Below the pieces are notes generated by a model, which saw nothing but the letters and a program-made list of their open reading frames with translations, did no database searches and was not told the DNA's origin. A DNA stretch of 64,000 bases from Bradyrhizobium sp. ARR65 (GTDB lineage: Bacteria > Pseudomonadota > Alphaproteobacteria > Rhizobiales > Xanthobacteraceae). Position numbers and translations under genes: made by a program. The stretch lies in assembly GCF_000472385.1 (NCBI RefSeq), contig NZ_AWZU01000014.1:96282-160281 (forward strand), written 5' to 3'. Shown here one piece after another: positions 9,264 to 17,165 of this stretch (position 1 is its first letter; each line of letters opens with the position of its first letter).

Positions 9264-10013
9264 TCAGGCGAGCTTGCTTTCCGTCGTGATCTCCGGCCCC
9301 GCAGGCTGATGCATGGCCTTGTGCGAGATATCGGCGATCCAGGGCTGCTGGTTCACCATCGGCAGCCGCCAGCCACTGTGACTATCGCTCGCGAGATGAT
9401 CGAGCCGCGTCACCGAGCAATTGTCGATCGTAAAGGCCAGCCCCTTTTCGACCAGTCCGCCGAGCGCAAGGCCGATTGCGGCCTTGATGGTGCCGCCATG
9501 CGCCGCCACGATCACGTCGCGTCCCGCCTGCTCGACGTTGATGCGGTCGACCGCGGCCTTTACACGGGTATAGACGTCGAGAAAACTTTCGCCGCCCGGT
9601 GCGGGATCATCGATCGGCGCAAACCAGTAGCTGCCGACCTCGATCGGACGGCTTGCAAAGAACGCAGCGCGATTGAGCCCCTGCCATTCGCCCAAATTCT
9701 GCTCGGCGAATGCTGCTTCCTGGATCAGCAAGCTTGGCCGCGGATAGCCCGCGGCCCAGATTGCTTCCGCAGTTTGGTGAGTGCGCTTGAGATTGCTCGC
9801 GAACCAGACCGCATCGTGCGGCAGGATCTTTCCCACGGCCTCCATCACCACGCGATCGGAGGTGTCGCAACCGATGTCCTCCTGCCCATAGATGCAGCCG
9901 CCATCCTCGCGCACCGGCGCATGGCGTATCCACCACCAGCGCGTCGACACGACACCTTTCGGAACAGCATGCTGAGCGACGAAGGGTTGATCTGGCTTGG
10001 ACATCTTGGACAT
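9264..10013 (-). CDS. Histidine phosphatase family protein (phosphoglycerate mutase-like)
   Basis: A 249-residue branch-1 histidine phosphatase. The phosphorylated histidine is H31 in WWIRHAP, the arginine/glutamate pocket follows (SNLKRTHQTAEAIW; EQNLGEWQGLNRAAF), and the second catalytic histidine is in VIVAAHGGTIKAAIG. RHAP rather than RHG is a common variant in the cobalamin phosphatase (CobC-like) and broad-specificity members. The natural substrate cannot be assigned. It is divergent from the dehydrogenase gene at 10147, and no cobalamin genes are nearby. Confidence 0.85.
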   Translation of the reverse strand: MSKMSKPDQPFVAQHAVPKGVVSTRWWWIRHAPVREDGGCIYGQEDIGCDTSDRVVMEAVGKILPHDAVWFASNLKRTHQTAEAIWAAGYPRPSLLIQEAAFAEQNLGEWQGLNRAAFFASRPIEVGSYWFAPIDDPAPGGESFLDVYTRVKAAVDRINVEQAGRDVIVAAHGGTIKAAIGLALGGLVEKGLAFTIDNCSVTRLDHLASDSHSGWRLPMVNQQPWIADISHKAMHQPAGPEITTESKLA

Positions 10014-10146
10014 GATGAAGGACCTTCCCTACTCTTTGCTGTCGCTGTACGTGAGAGCACGCATGGTCTCAAGTGACATCGGCGTTTGAAAATCTGTTTG
10101 AAATTCCGCCCAGCGGCAAGCGGGCGGAAGATAAAGGGAGAAGCGC

Positions 10147-10932
10147 ATGGGCCGCCTCGAAGGCAAATCCGTCATCATCACCGGCGCCGGAAGCGGGATC
10201 GGCCGTGCGGCAACGCTGCTGTTCGCAACGGAAGGTGCCAGATTGATCGCGGTCGACCGCAGTGATGGCGTCAATGAGAGCGTGAGCGATGTGAAGAAAG
10301 CGGGCGGCACGGCCGAAGCCGTGATGGCGGATGCGGGATCGGAAAAGGATGTGATCGCCTTCATCGACAGGGCACTTAAGGCTTACGGCAAGCTCGATGC
10401 GATCTGGGCCAATGCCGGCATCAGCGGCGGGCTGGTGCCGCTCGCCGATCAGACGGTGGAACATTGGCAGGAAATCCTGCGCGTCAACCTGATCGGCCCG
10501 TTCCTGGCCGTCAAACACTCCATTCCGCACATGACGAAGCAGGGTTATGGCTCGATCGTCTGCACCGCGTCCGTGGCGGGCCTGAAAGCCGGCGCCAGCG
10601 GTCACCCCTACGCAGCGAGCAAGGCCGGCGTGATCAGCCTGGTGCAGACCACCGCCTATTCGCTCTCCGGCACCGGCGTTCGCATCAATGCGGTCTGTCC
10701 GGGCTTGATCGAAACCGGCATGACCAAGCCGGTGTTCGACCGCGCCAAGGAGCGCGGCACCACCGACAAGATCGGACAACTCAATCCACTGAAGCGCGCC
10801 GGCCAGCCGCACGAGATCGCGGCCATGGGCCTGTTCCTGGCGAGCGATGAGGCGTCCTACGTCAATGGCCAGGCGCTCCCGGTGGATGGCGGCTTGACCG
10901 CGTCGATGCCGTATACGGGCAAGCCGGTTTGA
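10147..10932 (+). CDS. SDR family NAD(P)-dependent oxidoreductase
   Basis: A classical short-chain dehydrogenase/reductase of 261 residues. It has the nucleotide-binding TGAGSGIG at residues 12-19, the structural WANAGISGG, the catalytic serine in VCTASVAG, Y155-xxx-K159 in YAASKAG, and a C-terminal PVDGG. The Asp ending strand 2 (LIAVDRS) favours NAD over NADP. The substrate is unknown. AAAGGGAGAAG precedes the ATG. The gene stands alone and ends in a strong hairpin within a repeat. Confidence 0.92.
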   Translation: MGRLEGKSVIITGAGSGIGRAATLLFATEGARLIAVDRSDGVNESVSDVKKAGGTAEAVMADAGSEKDVIAFIDRALKAYGKLDAIWANAGISGGLVPLADQTVEHWQEILRVNLIGPFLAVKHSIPHMTKQGYGSIVCTASVAGLKAGASGHPYAASKAGVISLVQTTAYSLSGTGVRINAVCPGLIETGMTKPVFDRAKERGTTDKIGQLNPLKRAGQPHEIAAMGLFLASDEASYVNGQALPVDGGLTASMPYTGKPV

Positions 10933-10941
10933 GGCTTCGTT

Positions 10942-11062
10942 CCTTCTCCCCGCTCGCGGGGAGAAGGTTAGGATGAGGGGGGTCTCCACGGACCGAGTTC
11001 GCGGAGAGCCCCCCTCACCGCAACGCATCTTTCGATGCGATGCGGCCTCTCCCTGCAAGCGG
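10942..11062. repeat. Palindromic repeat with strong hairpin after the SDR gene
   Basis: CCTTCTCCCCGC at 10942-10953 pairs perfectly with GCGGGGAGAAGG at 10956-10967 across a 2-base loop. A second inverted segment follows (GGGGGGTCTCC...GGAGAGCCCCCC) and the unit ends with GCGGGGCGAGG. A related partial copy occurs near 16620-16665. This is a rhizobial intergenic repeat that may also act as a terminator. Confidence 0.6.
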
Positions 11063-11093
11063 GGCGAGGTGATCCGGAATCGCGGAAGCTGCG

Positions 11094-11660
11094 TTGTTGT
11101 TCAATTCTCAACTACAAACAAGATGTGAGCCCGCGTTCTCGCGGCGGCTTTCGCCAGAGTTTTGCATCATCCTTGTCCCTCAAAAAATAGAGGGCGCAGG
11201 AAAGACCGGGTGTTCGCCACACCCATGGCCCCGTGTGCAAAAAATTGCGCAAAAGCGCACACGGGTGGTAACCACAGGTAGGCGGAATCACTCCGGCCTC
11301 CCCTGCGCAGTGGTTTGCGGCTTACTTCGTGCTCTCCTCGGTGAACCGAGCTTGATTGCCACCTTCGCCGACGCGATGCGTCAGCATCGTCGCCAACTTG
11401 ACGCCTGCATTGGCGCGCCAGGACCACACGACTTGGCCGCCCGCGCTTGTGCCGCTCGTCAGTCAACACCTTGGCGTCCACCGCATCCCGCACTCAACGT
11501 CCGTGACGACGTGTACGCCCCTTGTATCCGAAAGATCTGTCAGAATGCGCGGACGGGCGGTTCTCACAAAACCGCCCGTCACTGGAACTGAGCCCGTTAC
11601 GCCCCAAAGGCGCGCAGCCTGTGATCAGAGCGAGGGACAGCTCCGATGTCTTCCTCAACC
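11094..11660. repeat. Non-coding repeat-like region upstream of the IS110 transposase
   Basis: Overlapping frames on both strands give low-complexity proteins (GAGKTGCSPHPWPRVQKIAQ and similar) of a kind I recognise as spurious ORFs annotated repeatedly in Bradyrhizobium, which suggests a dispersed non-coding repeat. It contains GCACACGGG near 11260 and an inverted pair ACGGGCGGTT/AACCGCCCGT around 11553-11579. It may include the left end of the IS110 element. No gene is supported. Confidence 0.45.
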
Positions 11661-11709
11661 CGAATAGTTGCAAGGGCTTCGAGCCCGCATCGATCAAGGA
11701 AGGGAGTGG

Positions 11710-12678
11710 ATGATGACACAAATCGAACGCGTTGTCGTCGGCATTGATGTCGCCAAAGACAAGGTTGATGCCTGCATTCGCAGCCTCGCATTGCGGCAGA
11801 CGTTCCAAAACACCGCACAAGGTCATCGCAAACTGGTTGCCTGGCTTGGCAAGCACGGCGTGGGTCAGGCAGTAATGGAGGCAAGTGGCGGCTATGAGCG
11901 TGAATGGCGCGAGACGCTGTGCAAGGCCAGCATCGAGGTGCGGATTGTCGACCCCAAGCGGGTCCGCAGCTTTGCTCTGTCGGCCGGACGTTTGGCCAAG
12001 AACGATCCGATCGACGCGCAGATGATCGCCTGGTTCGCCGAGACATTCAGACAAGCGCCGGTCCAAGTCCATGATGCCGCGCGTGAGGAACTCGCGGCAC
12101 TGACGAAAGCGCGCAAGGCCTTAGTCGATCTCCAGACCCGCTTGCAGGCTCAGAACGAGCATGCAGCACCAAAGCTGGCCCGGAAAGCTTATGCGCGTGT
12201 GTTAAAGAGTATCGGCGCCGAAATCGACGAGCTCGAGACCATCATCTCCGCCAGGGTCAAGGCCACACCGGCTTTTGCCGAGCGTGCCGAGATCATCGAG
12301 AGTGTTCCGGGCCTTGCCCGAGTGAGCTCCGCAGCTCTCATTGCGGGGATGTCCGAGCTCGGACAGGTCAGCGACGAGGTCGCCGCGGCCTTGATCGGCG
12401 CGGCTCCCTATGACGATGACAGCGGCAAGCGGCGCGGTGAGCGTCATATCAAGGGCGGGCGCCGCTGGGTGCGAAACGCGATCTACATGCCCTGTGTCAG
12501 CGCAGCCACCCAGCACAACCCGGTGATCAAGGCCTATTATCAACGCCTGATTGCCAAGGGCAAGCCGCCGAAGGTTGCCTTCATCGCCTGCATGCGCAAG
12601 CTGATGGTCATCCTCAACACAATGCTCGCACGCGGCGAAAAATGGAATCCCAGCCGCTACGCACCACCCGTGAACTGA
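11710..12678 (+). CDS. IS110-family transposase
   Basis: DEDD transposase of 322 residues and normal length. The N-terminal RuvC-like domain carries D13 (VVGIDVAKDKVDA), the EASGGYE segment and KNDPIDAQMIAWF. The C-terminal Tnp20 domain carries ESVPGLARVSSAALIAGM and GAAPYDDDSGKRRGERH, with its conserved Ser region. AAGGGAG lies just before adjacent ATG codons at 11710 and 11713. The reading frame is intact, so the element may be active. IS110 elements lack ordinary inverted repeats, so the exact ends cannot be fixed here; the hairpin at 12678-12701 is near the right side. Confidence 0.93.
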   Translation: MMTQIERVVVGIDVAKDKVDACIRSLALRQTFQNTAQGHRKLVAWLGKHGVGQAVMEASGGYEREWRETLCKASIEVRIVDPKRVRSFALSAGRLAKNDPIDAQMIAWFAETFRQAPVQVHDAAREELAALTKARKALVDLQTRLQAQNEHAAPKLARKAYARVLKSIGAEIDELETIISARVKATPAFAERAEIIESVPGLARVSSAALIAGMSELGQVSDEVAAALIGAAPYDDDSGKRRGERHIKGGRRWVRNAIYMPCVSAATQHNPVIKAYYQRLIAKGKPPKVAFIACMRKLMVILNTMLARGEKWNPSRYAPPVN

Positions 12679-12701
12679 CCGAGCGTCTTACCGCGCTCGG
12701 T
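12678..12701 (+). terminator. Hairpin at the end of the IS110 transposase gene
   Basis: ACCGAGCG pairs perfectly with CGCTCGGT across an 8-base loop, starting at the transposase stop codon. No T tract follows, so it may be a protective stem or a recombination structure rather than a classical terminator. Confidence 0.45.
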
Positions 12702-12842
12702 CCCTGACCGAGCCATGCTAAGCCCAAAGTCCGGTGAGCGGACGGGGTCAAGGCCGTCAGCCGCCGAAGGCGGTGGCGCGTCCCGCGCCAGCCTTGAGGC
12801 CGGCCGATCACAGGGCTACTCACAGCATGGGACGCGAAGAGG

Positions 12843-12986
12843 ATGCGACTGATTTGGTCCAATCGCAAAGCGATTTATTTTCGCAGGCACATCTTGAACA
12901 GACGGATCAGCTTGAAGCGCTTTGTGAAATTGGTTTTTCCGCGCACGCGATTTCAGCGGCTGAAACTGGCGGAGTTCCTGCAGTAG
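12843..12986 (+). CDS. Very basic 47-residue protein, hypothetical
   Basis: An open frame from ATG 12843 to TAG 12986 encodes a peptide beginning MRLIWSNRKAIYFRRHI and ending RLKLAEFLQ, with about one third Arg/Lys and regularly spaced hydrophobic residues, as in an amphipathic helix. GAAGAGG abuts the ATG, which is too close for an ideal ribosome site. Codon choice (AAA, TTT, ATT) is less GC-biased than the neighbours. It was too short for standard long-ORF detection. It may be a real small gene or a remnant brought in with the adjacent IS110. No family recognised. Confidence 0.35.
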   Translation: MRLIWSNRKAIYFRRHILNRRISLKRFVKLVFPRTRFQRLKLAEFLQ

Positions 12987-13035
12987 CAGGCGGCGGCGCG
13001 CGGGACCGCGCTGCGGGTTCGAAGGATGCGGTTGA

Positions 13036-13148
13036 GCGGCAGCGAAACCCATCAGAACCATCACAGAGCTCGGCACCGTGATGGGTTTCACTTCGTTCAA
13101 CCCATCCTGTTTCTGAATACTGCATTCCCCGCTTTCGCGGGGAATGAC
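13036..13148. repeat. Palindromic intergenic repeats
   Basis: GAAACCCATCA...TGATGGGTTTC forms an inverted pair, followed by CATTCCCCGC/GCGGGGAATG around a short loop. Both are typical short dispersed repeats of Bradyrhizobium-like genomes. They lie between the small gene at 12843 and the aph-like gene. Confidence 0.55.
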
Positions 13149-13172
13149 ACCGAATATGTTCGGCGATTTGCG

Positions 13173-14231
13173 CTAAACCGCTCCCGCTTTCTGCGCGTAA
13201 GCCCATGATGCCTTCGCGAGCGGCACGGTGCGCTTGGCGGATTCGATGGCCTTCGCGTTCGCGGCGGTGCCGTCGCGAATACGGCCCGCGATTCCTTGCG
13301 TGATGCCGGCGAGGCGGAAGAGATTGTAAGAAAAATACCAGTTGAGATCAGGCAGCGCGGTGCCGGTGTAATTGCAATAGATCTGCGCCGCCTCTTCCAT
13401 CGTCGGGATGTTGAGCGCCTTGAGATCGACGCCATCCAGGCCCGGCATGATCCATTGCATCAAGAGATAGGTGAAATCCGCCATGGGATCGCCGAGCGTC
13501 GACAGTTCCCAGTCCAGCACTGCGATCACGCGTGGCTCGGTCGGATGGAAGATCATATTGTCCAGGCGATAGTCGCCGTGGACGATGGAGACGCGCTTCT
13601 GCTCAGGCAACGTCTTTGGCAACCACTCGATCAGCTTTTCGACTTCCGGAATGTGTTGCGTTTCAGATGCCCGATATTGCTTGGTCCAGCGGTCGACCTG
13701 GCGCGCGAAATAGTTTCCCGGCTTGCCGAAGTCGGAAAGGCCGATCCTTTCGGGATCGTACATGTGCAGCTTTGCGAGCGTCTCGATCTTGCTCTTGAAG
13801 ATTTTCGGCCGCAGCTCCGCCGGCTGGCTCGGCAGCGTGGGGTCCCAGAACACCCGGCCCTCTTCCATCGACATGATGTAGAAGGCCGCCCCGATCACAG
13901 CCTCGTCGGTGCAGAGCGCATAGGCATGCGCGACCGGAAAACCTTGGCTTCCGAGCGCGGAGATCACCCGGAACTCGCGGTCCACCGCATGCGCCGAGGG
14001 CAGCAATTTGCCGAACGGTTTGCGCCGCATCACATAGGAGCGACCAGGCGTGTCGAGCCGGTAAGTCGGGTTGGACTGGCCGCCTTTGAACTGCAGCACG
14101 GTCAGCGGGCCGGCATAGCCCTCGACGTTCTCGCGCATCCAGGCATCGAGATTTGCTTCGTTGATGCGATGCCGCTCCTCGACGGGCCTCGTGCCCGAGA
14201 ACTCCTCGTCCTTTCTGACGCTGTCGGCCAA
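13173..14231 (-). CDS. APH/ChoK-like phosphotransferase family protein
   Basis: A 352-residue kinase-fold protein of the aminoglycoside-phosphotransferase superfamily, the group matching the N-terminal domain of mammalian ACAD10/11. It has the nucleotide-loop segment FKGGQSNPTYRLDT, the Lys-like VMRRKPFGKLL, the Brenner motif VHGDYRLDNMIFH with catalytic Asp, and the metal-binding VLDWELSTLGDP. TTG at 14231 is chosen because AAGGGAG lies 7 bases upstream. It lies directly downstream of an acyl-CoA dehydrogenase on the same strand, the bacterial equivalent of the ACAD10/11 fusion, which acts on 4-hydroxyacyl-CoA by phosphorylation and elimination. That role is inferred by analogy. Confidence 0.88.
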   Translation of the reverse strand: MADSVRKDEEFSGTRPVEERHRINEANLDAWMRENVEGYAGPLTVLQFKGGQSNPTYRLDTPGRSYVMRRKPFGKLLPSAHAVDREFRVISALGSQGFPVAHAYALCTDEAVIGAAFYIMSMEEGRVFWDPTLPSQPAELRPKIFKSKIETLAKLHMYDPERIGLSDFGKPGNYFARQVDRWTKQYRASETQHIPEVEKLIEWLPKTLPEQKRVSIVHGDYRLDNMIFHPTEPRVIAVLDWELSTLGDPMADFTYLLMQWIMPGLDGVDLKALNIPTMEEAAQIYCNYTGTALPDLNWYFSYNLFRLAGITQGIAGRIRDGTAANAKAIESAKRTVPLAKASWAYAQKAGAV

Positions 14232-14258
14232 GGCGACGCTCCCTTAAGTCTTCTTATC

Positions 14259-14342
14259 CGTCATTCCGGGACGCGCGCGTCAGCGAGCGAACCGGAATCT
14301 CGAGATTCCGGGTTCGCCTCTTCGAGGCGCCCCGGAATGACG
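14259..14342. repeat. Palindromic repeat (CGTCATTCCGG family)
   Basis: Outer arms CGTCATTCCGG and CCGGAATGACG enclose a perfect 20-base palindrome at 14292-14311 (CCGGAATCTCGAGATTCCGG) and GCCTCTTCGAGGC. The same family occurs at 15797-15889. Confidence 0.7.
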
Positions 14343-14370
14343 ACCGGGAGCGCCTCTTGGTGCTCCCTAT

Positions 14371-15606
14371 TTACTTCACTGGAGCGTTTGCATACTTCCG
14401 AAGTTCAAGTCTGGCAATGGCGCGGCAGTGGACTTCATCGGGGCCATCCGCCAGGCGCATGGTGCGCATGGAGGCATAGTCACGGGCGAGCCCGGCCTCG
14501 TCGGACACGCCGGCGCCGCCGAAGGCCTGGATTGCCTGATCGATGATCTTCAGCGCCATCCGGGGTGCGGCGACCTTGATCATCGCGATCTCGAGCTGCG
14601 CGGTCTTGTTGCCGACCTTGTCCATCATGTCGGCAGCCTTCAGACACAGCAGCCGGTTCATCTCGATGTCGATGCGGGCTTCCGCGATGCGCTGCTCCCA
14701 CACCGAGTGCTCGATGATCTTCTTGCCGAAGGCGACGCGGGAGTTGAGCCGCTTCACCATCTTTTCCAGCGCCTCTTCGGCCTTGCCGATCGTGCGCATG
14801 CAGTGATGGATGCGGCCGGGGCCGAGCCTTCCTTGCGCGATCTCGAAGCCGCGACCTTCGCCGAGCAGAAGGTTGCTGACGGGCACGCGAACGTTCTCCA
14901 GCAGCACCTGACCGTGGCCGTGCGGTGCATCATCGAAGCCGAACACCGGAAGCATTTTTTCGATCTTGATGCCGGGGCTGTCCAGCGGCACCAGGATCTG
15001 CGATTGCTGCTGATGGCGCGGGGCTTTGGGGTCGGTCTTGCCCATCACGATCGCGATCTTGCACCGTGGATCGCCGACGCCGGATGACCACCACTTGCGG
15101 CCGTTGATCACGTAGTGATCGCCGTCACGTTCGATGCGGGTTTCGATGTTGGTGGCATCGGACGAGGCCACCGCCGGCTCCGTCATCAGGAAGGCGGAGC
15201 GGATCTCGCCGTTCATGAGCGGCTTGAGCCATTGCCGCTTCTGCTCCTTTGTGCCGTAGCGGATCAGCACTTCCATGTTGCCGGTATCCGGCGCCGAGCA
15301 ATTGAAGACTTCCGAGGCCCAGCCGATGTGGCCCATCTCTTCGGCGAGAGGCGCGTATTCCAGGTTGGTCAATCCCGCACCGCGAAACTCGTCATCCTCA
15401 TGGGAGGACGGCGGCAGGAACATGTTCCACAGACCTTCGTCCCGCGCCTTCTTCTTCAGATCCTCAAGCACCGGGATCACCTTCCAGCGATCACCCTCGG
15501 CGTCCTGCTGCTTGTAGATGGGAACGGCCGGACGGACGTGCTTGGTCATGAACGACTGCACCCGGTCGAGCCATTCCTTCTGCTTCGCCGACATCGTGAA
15601 ATCCAT
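14371..15606 (-). CDS. Acyl-CoA dehydrogenase family protein (ACAD10/11-like)
   Basis: A FAD-dependent acyl-CoA dehydrogenase of 411 residues. ATG at 15606 (MDFTMSAKQKEWLDRVQSFM) is chosen because GAGAGGAGCG precedes it; the longer open frame upstream is out of character. Visible landmarks are the FAD/substrate segment FLMTEPAVASSDATNIET, NGRKWWSSGVGDPRC, and the C-terminal helices with AIQAFGGAGVSDEAGLARDY, which normally contact FAD across the dimer. It is followed by the APH-like kinase gene after a 139-base gap that holds a palindromic repeat. A TetR regulator is encoded divergently. The trio is likely a fatty-acid or hydroxy-acid oxidation unit. Confidence 0.92.
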   Translation of the reverse strand: MDFTMSAKQKEWLDRVQSFMTKHVRPAVPIYKQQDAEGDRWKVIPVLEDLKKKARDEGLWNMFLPPSSHEDDEFRGAGLTNLEYAPLAEEMGHIGWASEVFNCSAPDTGNMEVLIRYGTKEQKRQWLKPLMNGEIRSAFLMTEPAVASSDATNIETRIERDGDHYVINGRKWWSSGVGDPRCKIAIVMGKTDPKAPRHQQQSQILVPLDSPGIKIEKMLPVFGFDDAPHGHGQVLLENVRVPVSNLLLGEGRGFEIAQGRLGPGRIHHCMRTIGKAEEALEKMVKRLNSRVAFGKKIIEHSVWEQRIAEARIDIEMNRLLCLKAADMMDKVGNKTAQLEIAMIKVAAPRMALKIIDQAIQAFGGAGVSDEAGLARDYASMRTMRLADGPDEVHCRAIARLELRKYANAPVK

Positions 15607-15796
15607 GGGACGCTCCTCTCTTAAAGACTTGGGCCGCACTCTGCCACGCCACAAGAGCCTCTTTGGGGCTCGCTTCGCAACCTGCGCAGCGTCGAGCCGG
15701 CATGCCGTCGCGCGGAATGCGCGCATTGACAAAACCGGGTCTCAAACGATAGTTTCATACAAATGTTTGAAATGCAACTGTGTACGCTTGGCCCCT

Positions 15797-15889
15797 GTCA
15801 TTCCGGGGCGCGCGTCAGCGCGAACCCGGAATCTCGCGCCACAACCTCTGGATTCCGGGTTTGACGCTGGCGCGTCGCTCCGGAATGAC
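15797..15889. repeat. Palindromic repeat in the tetR upstream region
   Basis: GTCATTCCG at 15797 and CGGAATGAC at 15881 form the outer arms, with inner copies GAACCCGGAATC and GATTCCGGGTTT. It belongs to the same family as 14259-14342 and lies between the acyl-CoA dehydrogenase and tetR start codons, so it may influence either promoter. Confidence 0.65.
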
Positions 15890-15919
15890 GAAAACAGAAG
15901 CATCGCACGGGATCGAAAC

Positions 15920-16591
15920 ATGGCGAGCGATCAAACCAGGTCCGCCATCCTCGCCGCAGCCGAGCGGCTTTACGCCGACCGCGGCTTTGGCGACGTGACG
16001 CTGCGCGACATCGTCGCCGAAGCGAACGTCAACCTCGCCGCGGTGAATTATCATTTCGGCTCCAAGGATGAGCTGATCGCGGAGTTGTTTGTCACCCGCA
16101 GCCTGCAGCTCAACCGCGAGCGCCTGCGGCAGTTGCGCGCGGCGGAAGAAAAAGGCGGCGGCGTTGCCGACATCTCCGACATTCTGCGCGCACTGATCGG
16201 CCCGAGTTTGCGCGGCTGCCTCGGCCCCGACAGCCAGCACTCGACCGCGGCTCGCTTCATGATCCGGGTCAATATCGAGTCCGTGCCGGCGATCCGCCGC
16301 ATCCGCAACCGCGAGATCGATCACTTGCGCAAATTCATCGCTGCGATGGCCCGCGCGCTGCCCGGCCACAGTGACGTCGAACTCTATTGGGGCCTGCATT
16401 TCGCGCTCGCCATGGCGCAGCAGACCGTGCGCGATGCCGAGCGCCTGACGAAATTGTCGGAAGGCAAATGCGACGTCGACGACGTCGAGGGCATCATCGA
16501 GCGCGTGGTGAAGGTGGCGGTGATGGCGCTGAATGCGGGTGATGCTGCGGGCAAGCCGCCAGCCCACGCGATGGCGCGAGAAGCGCGGTAG
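15920..16591 (+). CDS. TetR/AcrR family transcriptional regulator
   Basis: A 223-residue TetR-type repressor. The helix-turn-helix lies in about residues 8-52 (AILAAAERLYADRGFGDVTL, then NVNLAAVNYHFGSKDELI). ATG at 15920 gives the family-typical start; the open frame extends 400 bases further upstream but across the repeat and the divergent gene. The C-terminal helical ligand domain resembles the TetR_C_33-like group often found beside fatty-acid genes. Divergence from the acyl-CoA dehydrogenase/APH pair suggests it represses that unit in response to an acyl-CoA, which is an inference. Confidence 0.9.
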   Translation: MASDQTRSAILAAAERLYADRGFGDVTLRDIVAEANVNLAAVNYHFGSKDELIAELFVTRSLQLNRERLRQLRAAEEKGGGVADISDILRALIGPSLRGCLGPDSQHSTAARFMIRVNIESVPAIRRIRNREIDHLRKFIAAMARALPGHSDVELYWGLHFALAMAQQTVRDAERLTKLSEGKCDVDDVEGIIERVVKVAVMALNAGDAAGKPPAHAMAREAR

Positions 16592-16683
16592 TTCGAGGCG
16601 CCGGCGGCAGGTCTCCCGCTTCTCGCGATGCGATCCGACCTCTTCCCGCAAGCGGGGCGAGGTAAGCGCGAGCGTCCGTCAGA

Positions 16684-17073
16684 TCACAGCGACGCAGTCG
16701 ATCTCGATGTCGAAGGGCCGGTCCATTCCGGCACACAGACGAAGATCCGCGCCGGCGGATTGTCGGGGAAATACCGCGCATAGACTTCATTCACGGCCGC
16801 GAAATGCCTCGATGAGGTGCAATAGAGATTGCACTTCATCACATTGTCGAGCGACGCGCCGGCTGCGCTGAGGCACAGCTTCATCTGCTCGAGCGCGAGT
16901 TCGGTCTGCCGCGCGACCGGGACAGGTTTGATCTCGCCGGTCTCGGGATCGAACGGCGGCAGTCCCGAGACGAACACCAGATTGCCGGCTCGGGTGACCG
17001 GCGAGGCCGGTACCCTGCCCCAGCGGTTGAGATAGGAGGAAATCGGCTCCACGCGGAGCGCTTCGCATTTCAT
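16684..17073 (-). CDS. RidA/YjgF family protein with altered C-terminus
   Basis: Enamine/imine deaminase family (Rid superfamily), 129 residues from ATG 17073 (MKCEALRVEPISSYLNRWG). It has the NLVFVSGLPPFDPETGEI core strand and ARIFVCVPEW near the end, with the conserved arginine. After WTGP the frame encodes STSRSTASL and stops. The +1 frame would read FDIEIDCVAVI and stop at 16679-16681, which is the normal family ending. One C appears to be missing from a run at 16715-16717. The protein is thus either truncated in its last strand or misassembled. It probably deals with reactive enamines next to the CoA-transferase gene. Confidence 0.82.
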   Translation of the reverse strand: MKCEALRVEPISSYLNRWGRVPASPVTRAGNLVFVSGLPPFDPETGEIKPVPVARQTELALEQMKLCLSAAGASLDNVMKCNLYCTSSRHFAAVNEVYARYFPDNPPARIFVCVPEWTGPSTSRSTASL

Positions 17074-17165
17074 GACTGTCACCTGCAACTTTCGATCCAG
17101 GACGACAGCCTAAGCCGGATGCCGGCAAGAACGCTTCGAAATCAATCGAAGTGTTGTCGCGGCGC

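Noticed and set aside
11094..11591. 165-residue ORF upstream of the IS110 transposase
   Set aside because: No ribosome site, low-complexity product and overlapping frames on both strands; better explained as dispersed repeat DNA.
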